Positions 1-6,234 of a DNA stretch of 13,677 bases are shown piece by piece. Position 1 is the stretch's first letter. The number at the start of each line of letters is the position of its first letter. The position numbers and the translations under genes were made by a program. Where the stretch lies: positions 1 through 13,677 of the forward strand of contig JAAFKL010000064.1 in NCBI GenBank assembly GCA_021399405.1. The letters run 5' to 3'. Source of the DNA: Candidatus Heimdallarchaeota archaeon. GTDB lineage: Archaea; Asgardarchaeota; Heimdallarchaeia; Heimdallarchaeales; Kariarchaeaceae. The notes beneath the pieces are model-generated. The model was not told the origin of the DNA. It made no database searches and saw only the letters and a program-made list of their open reading frames with translations.

Positions 1-24
1 TAGTGCTTCTATCTCACTTGACAT
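1..24 (-). CDS. possible N-terminal fragment of a minus-strand gene
   Basis: Reading the minus strand from base 24 to the window edge gives an ATG followed by seven sense codons (MSSEIEAL) with no stop. This would be a gene divergent from aIF1A and cut by the window edge. I see no clear ribosome binding site before it. Eight codons cannot identify a product, so this is only a plausible partial gene. Confidence 0.3.
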
Positions 25-177
25 AATCACAGATTTTTCGGTTTAAATGTAAAAGTTACCATTAGGATTCATCGACAAAATAATTTATTCACATATTTAC
101 ACAATAATTACCAATTTATTTTACTAAAAATATTACATGTATTGTGGCTAACATAAGAACTCGAATAAACACACGAT

Positions 178-187
178 CTATAAAAAT
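178..187 (+). promoter_or_regulatory. TATA-like box for the aIF1A gene
   Basis: The run CTATAAAAAT lies in the divergent intergenic stretch (25-268). An archaeal TATA box here would put the transcript start near 205-212, giving a leader of about 60 bases that contains the Shine-Dalgarno at 254-259. A perfect 10-base palindrome TTACGCGTAA (201-210) sits at that predicted start. Position and sequence are visible; promoter function is inferred. Confidence 0.4.
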
Positions 188-253
188 ATTGAATTTTTAC
201 TTACGCGTAAACTAAACAGCTAAAAACAATAAGAAGAAAGTTATTAGTAGTAA

Positions 254-259
254 AAGGAG
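254..259 (+). promoter_or_regulatory. Shine-Dalgarno that decides the aIF1A start
   Basis: AAGGAG ends nine bases before the ATA at 269-271. An in-frame TAA lies at 251-253, and no ATG, GTG or TTG occurs in that frame until an internal TTG at 401. The ATT at 260-262 directly abuts the site and is too close to serve. The spacing therefore selects ATA as the start codon. Confidence 0.6.
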
Positions 260-268
260 ATTTTAGAT

Positions 269-634
269 ATAGGTAGATCATATAGAAAAAATCGCAAGAA
301 GGGCAAAAAGTCCAGAACTTCGGGTACTGAAGGAGAAGTAATTAGAGTTAGATTACCCAAAGCAGACAAAGGTGAAGTTCTTGGCCAAGTCATCCAAAAT
401 TTGGGTGGACGATTATTACTTGTCAGATGTATGGATGGAAAAACTAGACAAGTTATGATCCCTGGTAAATATCGTCGAAGAATGTGGGTTAGACTTGGAG
501 ATGTAATTCTACTAATTCCTCAATTCGGAATGAATGAAGATGGAAAAGGAATGTTAGAATTTAGATTTTCCAAGAATGAAGCAAAATTGCTTTACGAGAG
601 ACAACTTATTCCTGAAGAGTATTTACTGATTTAG
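269..634 (+). CDS. eif1A: translation initiation factor aIF1A
   Basis: Archaeal counterpart of eukaryotic eIF1A, which binds the small ribosomal subunit A site and helps scanning and start-codon selection. The frame encodes a basic N-terminal tail (GRSYRKNRKKGKK), an OB-fold core and the family segment IPGKYRRRMWVRLGDVILL, then an acidic and hydrophobic C-terminal part. The product is about 121 residues, normal for an archaeal IF1A. The homologous tail begins right after ATA at 269, and a Shine-Dalgarno is correctly spaced before it, so I take ATA as a non-canonical start. TTG at 401 would delete the tail and part of the OB fold. The last 29 bases overlap the convergent EamA gene. Identity is firm; the start codon is inferred, and a sequence error changing ATG to ATA is the main alternative. 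Confidence 0.93.
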   Translation: MGRSYRKNRKKGKKSRTSGTEGEVIRVRLPKADKGEVLGQVIQNLGGRLLLVRCMDGKTRQVMIPGKYRRRMWVRLGDVILLIPQFGMNEDGKGMLEFRFSKNEAKLLYERQLIPEEYLLI

Positions 635-1517
635 ATTGTTTTTGCACCAGATATACACCGATGATAATAATTAGGAATCCCAAAATTGGGTATCCTTTAA
701 TTGATTCTTTCAAGATTATGAAAGCAAATATAACACCACTTACAGAGATAAGATTAGTAGAAGGTGCTACTGTTCCAGGACCTAATACTTCGATTGCTTT
801 ATAGTGGATAATGTATGCGAACACAGACGAAATCACACCTAAAAAGAGAAACCAAATTTTGACTTCCATGTTGTTTGAAGAATCAGCAAATCTTTGATAG
901 GTTGATTTGTTTAATACAAATGGAAGAAGAGTTATCGTCCCAAGAATTACCGACCATCCTGTGATGGCTATACTTGACAAACCGTGATTACTTGCTATTT
1001 TACTAAATGAGAAGGAAATACCCCATATTACAACAGCAATTAAAATTAATATATTACCTTCGAAGTTTCCAGTGTCACCACTAAAACCAATAACTATACC
1101 AACGCCTAAGATTCCGAGAACTACTGAAAGATATTTGGTCTTGGTCATTTTTTCATTTAATAATATAACCGCTGATAACATAGTCGCTAATGGATTGATA
1201 GAAACAAGCAACGAAGCAACTGATGCATCGGTTTTTCCAAGTCCTGTATAAAATATAATATTATTAATTGATACACCAGTTAACGATAATCCAATTAGAG
1301 GAAGTATAGAATTTCTAGTTGGAATGATATCATTCCTATTTAGGGACAGGAAATACAGTAGAGGTATAAAGACCAAACTTGCAATTGCAAAACGACCAAA
1401 TACAATATCGATGGCAGTTAAATCATTATTGTTTAACACCTTTCCACCTACAACAGATACGCCCCACCAAGTTGAAGAAATTATTGGAAGAGTATAAATA
1501 TACCGTGGAATAGTCAC
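606..1517 (-). CDS. EamA/DMT-family membrane transporter
   Basis: Drug/metabolite-transporter superfamily carrier, probably exporting a small metabolite or amino acid; the substrate cannot be told from sequence. The 303 residues form ten hydrophobic segments arranged as two EamA repeats (about 10-146 and 155-291). Each repeat carries a glutamate near the end of its fourth segment (E122 in LLNEK, E271 in ILKES), as is common in the family, and the first repeat has the SINP motif. The start is GTG directly after an in-frame TAA, with no Shine-Dalgarno, so the transcript may be leaderless. Its 3' end overlaps the 3' end of aIF1A. Upstream it is divergent from the TrmB-type regulator, which may control it. 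Confidence 0.9.
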   Translation of the reverse strand: MTIPRYIYTLPIISSTWWGVSVVGGKVLNNNDLTAIDIVFGRFAIASLVFIPLLYFLSLNRNDIIPTRNSILPLIGLSLTGVSINNIIFYTGLGKTDASVASLLVSINPLATMLSAVILLNEKMTKTKYLSVVLGILGVGIVIGFSGDTGNFEGNILILIAVVIWGISFSFSKIASNHGLSSIAITGWSVILGTITLLPFVLNKSTYQRFADSSNNMEVKIWFLFLGVISSVFAYIIHYKAIEVLGPGTVAPSTNLISVSGVIFAFIILKESIKGYPILGFLIIIIGVYLVQKQSKSVNTLQE

Positions 1518-1632
1518 TTAGTGATTAAAAGACAGACTTCTAAAGAACTAATCGATTGTGAGTATAACTAATAAACAAGACGATAAAAAATATCTTTGTT
1601 ATAAGAAATACATAATTGATTAAAGATTAACA

Positions 1633-1642
1633 ATTATATAAT
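1633..1642 (+). promoter_or_regulatory. TATA-like palindrome before the TrmB-type gene
   Basis: ATTATATAAT is a self-complementary TATA-like box. It lies about 25 bases before the ATG at 1661, the spacing of a leaderless archaeal promoter. This matters because that ATG is not in frame with the rest of the gene. The interval 1518-1673 is also the divergent control region of the EamA gene at 606-1517. Confidence 0.4.
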
Positions 1643-1673
1643 TCAATATTAACACCCATTATGGCGATAATAT

Positions 1674-2453
1674 ATCGATTCCAGTTTACAATCATTTTTA
1701 GGATTATCAAAAAATGAAGCCAAGGTTTACAGTGCGATCCTTGAATATGGACATTGTAAAACCACAGAATTAGCCGAGATAACAGGATTACCACGAACCA
1801 GAATATATGATATTTTATCTAAATTAACCGCAAAACATCTTCTAGAAAAAAGGAAAAACGGTAAACAGGGTTATCACATCATTCCACCTTCAGAATCTAT
1901 TGATGTCATGCTTGGTGAAATGAAATCAGAGTTTGATTTTCGCAAGCGAGCTTTAGGCGAACTTGGTCATCACTTACAAAGTGTTTACTCAAATGGCATT
2001 GGTGCAGAATTAACGCCAGGTGTTTCAATTCTTGAATTCAGAGATGCAGAAGCTATAATTCTTCAGCAATTGAAAAAAGTTGAGAAACGAGTGTACATTG
2101 CAGTTTCCACGGATAATACTTCAATTGAGTGGAGAAAAAGTGGCTCGATTTTGGCCAATTCGTATACAACAAATCTAGATTTTAAGTACCTAGTCAATTC
2201 TGAGATAATGTTTGAACGTCTAAAGAAATCAGTAACTGCATTTCCTGGATTTGCAAAAATGAATATCAATTTTGGATATAATGAGAATTTACATTCATCC
2301 TTCATATTATTAGACGATATAATCTTCCTTTTCTTCCTTGGCCAACAAGATAAAACAGAATTAACTACACTGGTTCTTATGACTGCGAGTAAAAGTCTTG
2401 TTAATACCTTTGAGTGGATGTTCAACCGTCTCATGGATAAAACAAAAGTATAA
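1674..2453 (+). CDS. TrmB-type winged-helix transcription regulator
   Basis: Archaeal sugar-sensing type regulator family. The N-terminal winged helix is clear: FLGLSKNEAKVYSAIL, then TELAEITGLPRTRIYDILSKL, then a wing with EKRKNGKQGYHI. A helical linker and a C-terminal domain resembling the TrmB effector domain follow. The ATG at 1908 would delete the DNA-binding domain, so the gene must begin upstream. In its frame there is a TAA at 1668-1670 and then no ATG, GTG or TTG before the conserved domain. The candidates are a non-canonical ATC at 1674 (about 259 residues, the usual family length) or the leaderless ATG at 1661, which is in another frame and ends at TGA near 1715. The latter would require a one-base shift. 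The coordinates use ATC 1674. It sits between two EamA transporters and may regulate them. Confidence 0.8.
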   Translation: MDSSLQSFLGLSKNEAKVYSAILEYGHCKTTELAEITGLPRTRIYDILSKLTAKHLLEKRKNGKQGYHIIPPSESIDVMLGEMKSEFDFRKRALGELGHHLQSVYSNGIGAELTPGVSILEFRDAEAIILQQLKKVEKRVYIAVSTDNTSIEWRKSGSILANSYTTNLDFKYLVNSEIMFERLKKSVTAFPGFAKMNINFGYNENLHSSFILLDDIIFLFFLGQQDKTELTTLVLMTASKSLVNTFEWMFNRLMDKTKV

Positions 2454-2552
2454 AGACCTAAAAAGGATTAAATATTTTCGATTTTATTTTTTATTAAAAA
2501 TGGAGTAAGGTGTCTTCAACAATTTATGAAACTTTAACTAATCGACAATCTT

Positions 2553-2558
2553 GAGGGT
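2553..2558 (+). promoter_or_regulatory. Shine-Dalgarno supporting the TTG start at 2564
   Basis: GAGGGT lies five bases before TTG 2564. In the same frame a TGA at 2552-2554 closes the upstream side, so this TTG is the first usable start of the second EamA gene. Confidence 0.5.
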
Positions 2559-2563
2559 ATACG

Positions 2564-3466
2564 TTGTCACCCTTAACAAGTATTATACTTGCATTTACAG
2601 GATCATTTCTATTTGGTCTGACAGCTGTGATACTTAAAGTAGGGACTCAAAAACAAAATCTCTATGTCAGCCTCCTTGTCAGGGCTGCTGCCAGTATCCC
2701 ATTCTTATTAGTGATTAGTATATACACAGCAGGTGCTGATTTCTTTGCCCCATTTACTGAACCTTCCCTATTCCTGTTAATAGTACTTTCCGCGATTGGA
2801 TTGTTGTTAGGGGATATTCTATTGATGCACATTCTAAAGAAAAAACCAGTTGGAATGATTACCCCCATAATTGCTATAAACCCAATTTTTACAACGGTTT
2901 TACTACTTACCACTGGAGAAGAATCTATAACATTCAAGACAGTTATCATAACAATAGCAATTATAATTGGAGTGTTTTTAGTTACATTCAACAAATTGAA
3001 TGGAGATCAGTCTGGAAATTCATTGATTGATGTGGAAGCATTGTTTTATGGTCTATTAATTGCCATTGTATGGGGAATTATGATGTTTTTTGATATTTTG
3101 ATATTGAGAGAAGATGATATTGATGGAATCACTTTCTCAACAGTTAAAATTATTATTGTAACCGTTTTTAGCATTATTTTATTAATTATATTCGGAATGA
3201 CCAATTCATTTGAAGATATCAACTTGTCAAACCGGAAATCGGTCAAGTATATGCTACTAGCTGGAATTGTTGGTTGGGTGCTAGGTATTATATTAGTTTA
3301 TTCAGCTTTTGATTTGGGTTCTGCAGAAATAATAATTCCCATAATCGGGCTGAATCCATTGTTTGCGGTTATGATAAGTATCTTTTTCAAATTTGAGGGG
3401 ATTAACAAAGTCAAAGGACTGGGGATTATACTTTGTGTAGTTTCATCAATAATTTTGGTAGCATAA
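2564..3466 (+). CDS. EamA/DMT-family membrane transporter
   Basis: A second drug/metabolite-transporter family carrier of 300 residues with about ten membrane segments in two repeats (about 5-142 and 158-299). The paired motifs AINPIF (104-109) and GLNPLF (262-267) fall at equivalent places in the two repeats, and acidic residues follow each (E119/E120 and E278). It is only weakly similar to the EamA protein at 606-1517, so it is not a recent duplicate. It starts at TTG behind a GAGGGT Shine-Dalgarno, 110 bases after the TrmB-type gene on the same strand, so read-through from the regulator is possible. The substrate is unknown; an export role is usual for the family. Confidence 0.88.
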   Translation: MSPLTSIILAFTGSFLFGLTAVILKVGTQKQNLYVSLLVRAAASIPFLLVISIYTAGADFFAPFTEPSLFLLIVLSAIGLLLGDILLMHILKKKPVGMITPIIAINPIFTTVLLLTTGEESITFKTVIITIAIIIGVFLVTFNKLNGDQSGNSLIDVEALFYGLLIAIVWGIMMFFDILILREDDIDGITFSTVKIIIVTVFSIILLIIFGMTNSFEDINLSNRKSVKYMLLAGIVGWVLGIILVYSAFDLGSAEIIIPIIGLNPLFAVMISIFFKFEGINKVKGLGIILCVVSSIILVA

Positions 3467-3547
3467 ATCACAGATTTGTTATTATAAAGGATTGATAGTG
3501 AGCTCTTAATCACTTACAGCAGTCTTCGGAAAGAACTGTAACAAATC

Positions 3548-3557
3548 TTTATAAAAA
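3548..3557 (+). promoter_or_regulatory. TATA box of a leaderless promoter
   Basis: TTTATAAAAA is centred about 27 bases before the ATG at 3579, with a T tract between. This is the classic spacing of an archaeal leaderless transcript starting at or next to the ATG, and it fits the absence of a Shine-Dalgarno. Confidence 0.55.
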
Positions 3558-3578
3558 CATATTACTAATTTTTTTTAT

Positions 3579-4700
3579 ATGGAATTTCAATTGGATTATA
3601 TTTTTCCAATAATCACCAGTACAATTTCGTTTTTGTTCTTTCTTAGTGTTTCAGAACAATACGTCAGAAAGAGACGTCCTCATCAATTAGTTTGGTCTGT
3701 CTCAATGTTTTTGTTTTTTATTACAGCAGGAGCTGAAGCAGTCAGCTTAATTATTGGTAGTTGGAACCCAATAGTATATAGAACTTATTACTTATTTGCA
3801 GCGATTCAAGTTTCACTGATGGGTGGAGGGCTAATTTACCTCTTTACAACTCACAATGTGATCAATGAAAGGAATGCTGCCAAAGCTTCAATTATTTTTG
3901 GCTCAGTTTGGGTATTATTTAGTAATCTATTTTTGCAGAGAGACAACATATTCCTGGTAGTATTAATCCCTACATTGATATTAGTTCTTGGAGGTGTTTT
4001 GTATCAAATCATTTCCAATATTGATAAATTCCGATTTAAGAATAGTGAAAAATTATTACTTTGTCTAAATTGCAGAAAAGAATATCCTATCACTAAAACA
4101 GAATGGCCCGATAATAAGAGAGTCATGGAAATAAATCAATCTTCGACCTACACTAAATTCTATCATAGATTATTCAGAGGTCACAATTTTGCACATTTTT
4201 TCATTGGAATGGCAGTTTATCTTTTTCTATTAATGAACTTGTACGTCTGGACCTTACCGTTAAACGAAGAATTACTCGCTACAGGTAAAGAAGTATCTGG
4301 GACAGCTTGGCAAAAAGATGCTTCTGCAGCTCAAGCGAGCCTAGAAAATAGAGCACTAATTCGATTGTTTTCTCCACTTCATACAGTTCCTGGAGCTGTA
4401 GCACTTATTGGAGGAGGTATTTATTCCTATATTTCATGGCAGAAATTTATCAAAAAGAGTAAGGGTAAATTTGAGCCTCTTTCAGGTATTTATAATATCT
4501 ACATAGCATTCGGCGCGTGGGTGTTAGGATTAGGGGCAACGCTATCTGGTTTCGGACTAGGAACCTTATATATTTCGGAAGTAATAAGTGTCACATTCAT
4601 GTACTTTGGATTCTTGGAATCAGATACAATATCAAAAGATAAGTTCCTATCAATCTTTAATGTTTCCTGGATCTGGAAGAAAGAGCAAGGTGTTGTGTGA
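3579..4700 (+). CDS. multi-pass membrane protein of unknown function
   Basis: I do not recognise this 373-residue protein. It has an outside-loop-rich N-terminal half with about five hydrophobic segments (about 8-24, 38-60, 70-90, 103-120, 124-145). A short cytosol-like loop follows with a single CxxC (C162, C165), then four more segments (about 205-225, 270-287, 305-328, 333-347). Conserved-looking histidines occur in GHNFAHFFIG (201-210) and SPLHTVPG (265-272), which could bind metal or heme, but this is a guess. Its C-terminal tail ends in FLSIFNVSWIWKK. A remnant of a second copy lies at 6036-6185, so the family has at least two members locally. The promoter looks leaderless. No fusion or truncation is visible. 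Confidence 0.8.
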   Translation: MEFQLDYIFPIITSTISFLFFLSVSEQYVRKRRPHQLVWSVSMFLFFITAGAEAVSLIIGSWNPIVYRTYYLFAAIQVSLMGGGLIYLFTTHNVINERNAAKASIIFGSVWVLFSNLFLQRDNIFLVVLIPTLILVLGGVLYQIISNIDKFRFKNSEKLLLCLNCRKEYPITKTEWPDNKRVMEINQSSTYTKFYHRLFRGHNFAHFFIGMAVYLFLLMNLYVWTLPLNEELLATGKEVSGTAWQKDASAAQASLENRALIRLFSPLHTVPGAVALIGGGIYSYISWQKFIKKSKGKFEPLSGIYNIYIAFGAWVLGLGATLSGFGLGTLYISEVISVTFMYFGFLESDTISKDKFLSIFNVSWIWKKEQGVV

Positions 4701-4736
4701 AAATCTTAAACTAAGCCTTCATTCCTGATTGATCAA

Positions 4737-5207
4737 TTATTGTTTCTTGAGTTCATTTGCTTTTGCAATAGCTTGTTTTCTTTTCTTTCTTTCAATTGAT
4801 TTGAATTCCTCTTCCATTTCATCATCCATAAATTTCTCAACCCCAAGGGATAATTTCTCAGGCCATTTTCTAATTTCCGATTTTAGATTTCCAGATAGAT
4901 AGTATAGTTCTGTTTTGTTTAAATGATATGATATTGATTTTTTGTTATAATCATAGTATAGTATCTTATTCTTCCTAAGTTCATCATTCATTTTAATTTC
5001 TATGTAGAAGGGTATTCTTAAACTTGATATCATATCTCTTATTTCTTCTTCCAACTCAGCACATGGATCTGAATCAACTTCGCAATATTCTTCTTTGTCT
5101 CTCAAATCAAAACAACAATCGGATAAATGTTCAAAATCCTCCAATGAAGCATAAATTGTGGTATTTATCGTTTCATCATTCTCAATATATACAAAATCAA
5201 TAACCAC
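4737..5207 (-). CDS. charged hypothetical protein, 156 residues
   Basis: I do not recognise this protein. It starts at GTG (MVIDFVYIEND) and is soluble, with no membrane segment or signal peptide. The first half is acidic and holds three cysteines close together (CCFDL and YCEV, about 31-42) plus a fourth in DPCAEL (about 49), which may bind metal or be chance. The C-terminal 25 residues are a charged, basic helix (ERKKRKQAIAKANELKK). It is convergent with the membrane-protein gene ending at 4700. A palindrome ATTGATCAAT (4728-4737) covers the shared 3' gap. No Shine-Dalgarno is clear, and the start could be later. Confidence 0.6.
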   Translation of the reverse strand: MVIDFVYIENDETINTTIYASLEDFEHLSDCCFDLRDKEEYCEVDSDPCAELEEEIRDMISSLRIPFYIEIKMNDELRKNKILYYDYNKKSISYHLNKTELYYLSGNLKSEIRKWPEKLSLGVEKFMDDEMEEEFKSIERKKRKQAIAKANELKKQ

Positions 5208-5397
5208 GGCCTGTTAAAGCATGAAATCAGAAAACTTTTCATCCAATTTAGGATTTTCAATAGTTTTTTGGTTATCCTGATTATTCACATCAACGATTAT
5301 GGCTGTTAAATTATAAAATATATTTCTTGAATTATGGTTCTAAAAACAATATTGAATAAAAATTGATTGAATATCAAACTTAACAATTTATGAGATG
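5208..5397. other. AT-rich spacer with nothing recognised
   Basis: About 190 bases upstream of the hypothetical gene at 4737-5207. I find no open frame, tRNA or convincing repeat. Several TATA-like runs occur but none is set at a convincing distance from a start. Confidence 0.5.
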
Positions 5398-5417
5398 CAT
5401 GATTCTAGAAAATCATG
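5398..5417 (+). repeat. perfect hairpin, 7-base arms
   Basis: CATGATT (5398-5404) and AATCATG (5411-5417) are perfect inverted repeats around a six-base loop whose centre is itself a palindrome (TTCTAGAA, 5403-5410). It marks the sharp change from AT-rich spacer to a GC-richer block. It could begin a longer RNA or be a protein site; function is unknown. Confidence 0.35.
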
Positions 5418-5580
5418 GTACCCAGATATTACAAAAACAAGAAGAAGGAGTCGCAGGAACTGAGTTGCTAATGCTTCGAATCACACAAGTCTTTAGTAGT
5501 AAGCACGTCGATCAATCGATTTGGTGCATGTGTGAATTTGTATATAGACATCACTAATGACAAATTATTATCTTCAGTAC

Positions 5581-5588
5581 TTTAAATA
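5581..5588 (+). promoter_or_regulatory. TATA-like box before the candidate RNA
   Basis: TTTAAATA stands out as an AT-only octamer just before a GC-richer block. The expected archaeal transcript start, about 25 bases downstream, falls at 5608-5612, exactly where a tight hairpin begins. Promoter role is inferred from this spacing. Confidence 0.4.
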
Positions 5589-5608
5589 CCAGGCTGACAA
5601 CTTATAGT

Positions 5609-6015
5609 AGTTGCAATCCTAAGATTGCATACATCCAACTTACTACCTTTAGGAATAAAGGTGTAGGAGGACTAGGTAAGTATCTACCTGTCGCTTCTTT
5701 GTTTATCAATAAGAAGAACGGAAAAGTTAGGAGCGTACCGAAACATCAGTGGTTATCCATAATGGTTGTCCTACCCTGTTATGTAGTAAAATAAAAAACA
5801 GGAACGCTGGTACTCAGTTTACGGACTGAAAATGATCTGCCAGTGGTTAAAGATCACGGGAGACCTGACTTTGTTGACCCCAGTAGGGTGAGAAGCAGAA
5901 GGAGGCACCGTTCATTGAGAACAAAACCTATTTCATCAAAAAATTTTTGTGTAAAAGCAAAGAAGGGATTGCGATGGTGACATCAGATATAGGGTTGCTG
6001 AACGTGAAGTACTCG
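5609..6015 (+). ncRNA. candidate structured RNA of unknown class
   Basis: No protein-coding pattern is evident here, and the block is about 40 percent GC by hand count against roughly 25-35 percent around it. It is dense in complementary segments: 5612-5618 with 5623-5629 (loop CTAA); 5640-5646 with 5783-5789 enclosing 5663-5668 with 5769-5774; 5674-5678 with 5685-5689; 5694-5699 with 5711-5716; 5805-5810 with 5840-5845 enclosing 5815-5818 with 5825-5828; 5877-5880 with 5886-5889; 5956-5960 with 5995-5999 enclosing 5973-5976 with 5981-5984 capped by a GTGA (GNRA) loop. The nested pairs imply a branched fold. I looked for RNase P, SRP and self-splicing intron hallmarks and found none convincing. 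The ends are estimates: TATA spacing for the 5' end, T-rich sequence at 6016 or 5944-5948 for the 3' end. A decayed mobile element is the main alternative. Confidence 0.4.
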
Positions 6016-6036
6016 TTTTCTAATTAAACTAGAAAA
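6016..6036 (+). repeat. inverted repeat at the start of the paralog remnant
   Basis: TTTTCTA (6016-6022) and TAGAAAA (6030-6036) form perfect 7-base arms around the loop ATTAAAC. The right arm runs into the ATG at 6036. It could end the candidate RNA, act as an operator, or mark the junction at which the neighbouring gene was cut. Confidence 0.4.
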
Positions 6037-6185
6037 TGTGTATACAAAAAAGATCATGGGTATTAGGATTAGGTGCGACACTTTTTAGTTTTGGATTTTT
6101 AGAATCTGATAGAATGTCAAAAGAGAAATTCCTGTCAATATTTGATATTTCTTGGATTTGGAAAAGAAGTTCATCAACCATTTGA
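6036..6185 (+). pseudogene. remnant or mini-version of the 3579-4700 membrane protein
   Basis: From 6057 the frame reads WVLGLGATL, then FSFGFLESD, then SKEKFLSIFDISWIWKR, ending with TGA at 6183. It matches the C-terminal 56 residues of the protein at 3579-4700 in the same orientation. Relative to that gene, 18 codons (equivalent to 4557-4610) are missing in frame, between two TTY-GGA repeats, suggesting deletion by short homology. In the 26 codons after the deletion I count nine synonymous and six mostly conservative changes. The copy therefore evolved as a functional protein before being truncated. An in-frame ATG at 6036 would give 49 residues, so a surviving microprotein is possible, but no Shine-Dalgarno is seen and I favour a pseudogene. 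Confidence 0.7.
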
Positions 6186-6234
6186 TAATTAATATGTCGA
6201 ACCTTAATATCATATAATATCTTATAATATCAGA

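Noticed and set aside
2063..2434. 123-codon minus-strand open frame within the TrmB-type gene
   Set aside because: It lies wholly inside the clearly homologous regulator on the other strand and has no family features.
5461..5500. TTCGAATC resembling a tRNA T-loop
   Set aside because: The flanking bases do not pair as a T stem, and no acceptor or anticodon arm can be drawn.
5399..5557. A 52-codon open frame from ATG 5399 in the gap before the candidate RNA
   Set aside because: No Shine-Dalgarno or well-placed promoter, no recognisable motif, and an overlapping hairpin at its start. It may be chance in a GC-richer block.
5855..5872. GGGAGACCTGAC resembling the B12-box of cobalamin riboswitches
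   Set aside because: The other conserved parts of that riboswitch are not in order, and the next long gene downstream is on the other strand.
5789..5990. An open, arginine-rich frame of about 50-60 codons inside the RNA-like block
   Set aside because: It has no start codon at a sensible place and no family resemblance, and it lies across several complementary segments, so an RNA explanation seems better.
5980..5995. AGATATAG resembling part of a group I intron core
   Set aside because: The partner elements are missing or hundreds of bases away, and there is no interrupted host gene around it.
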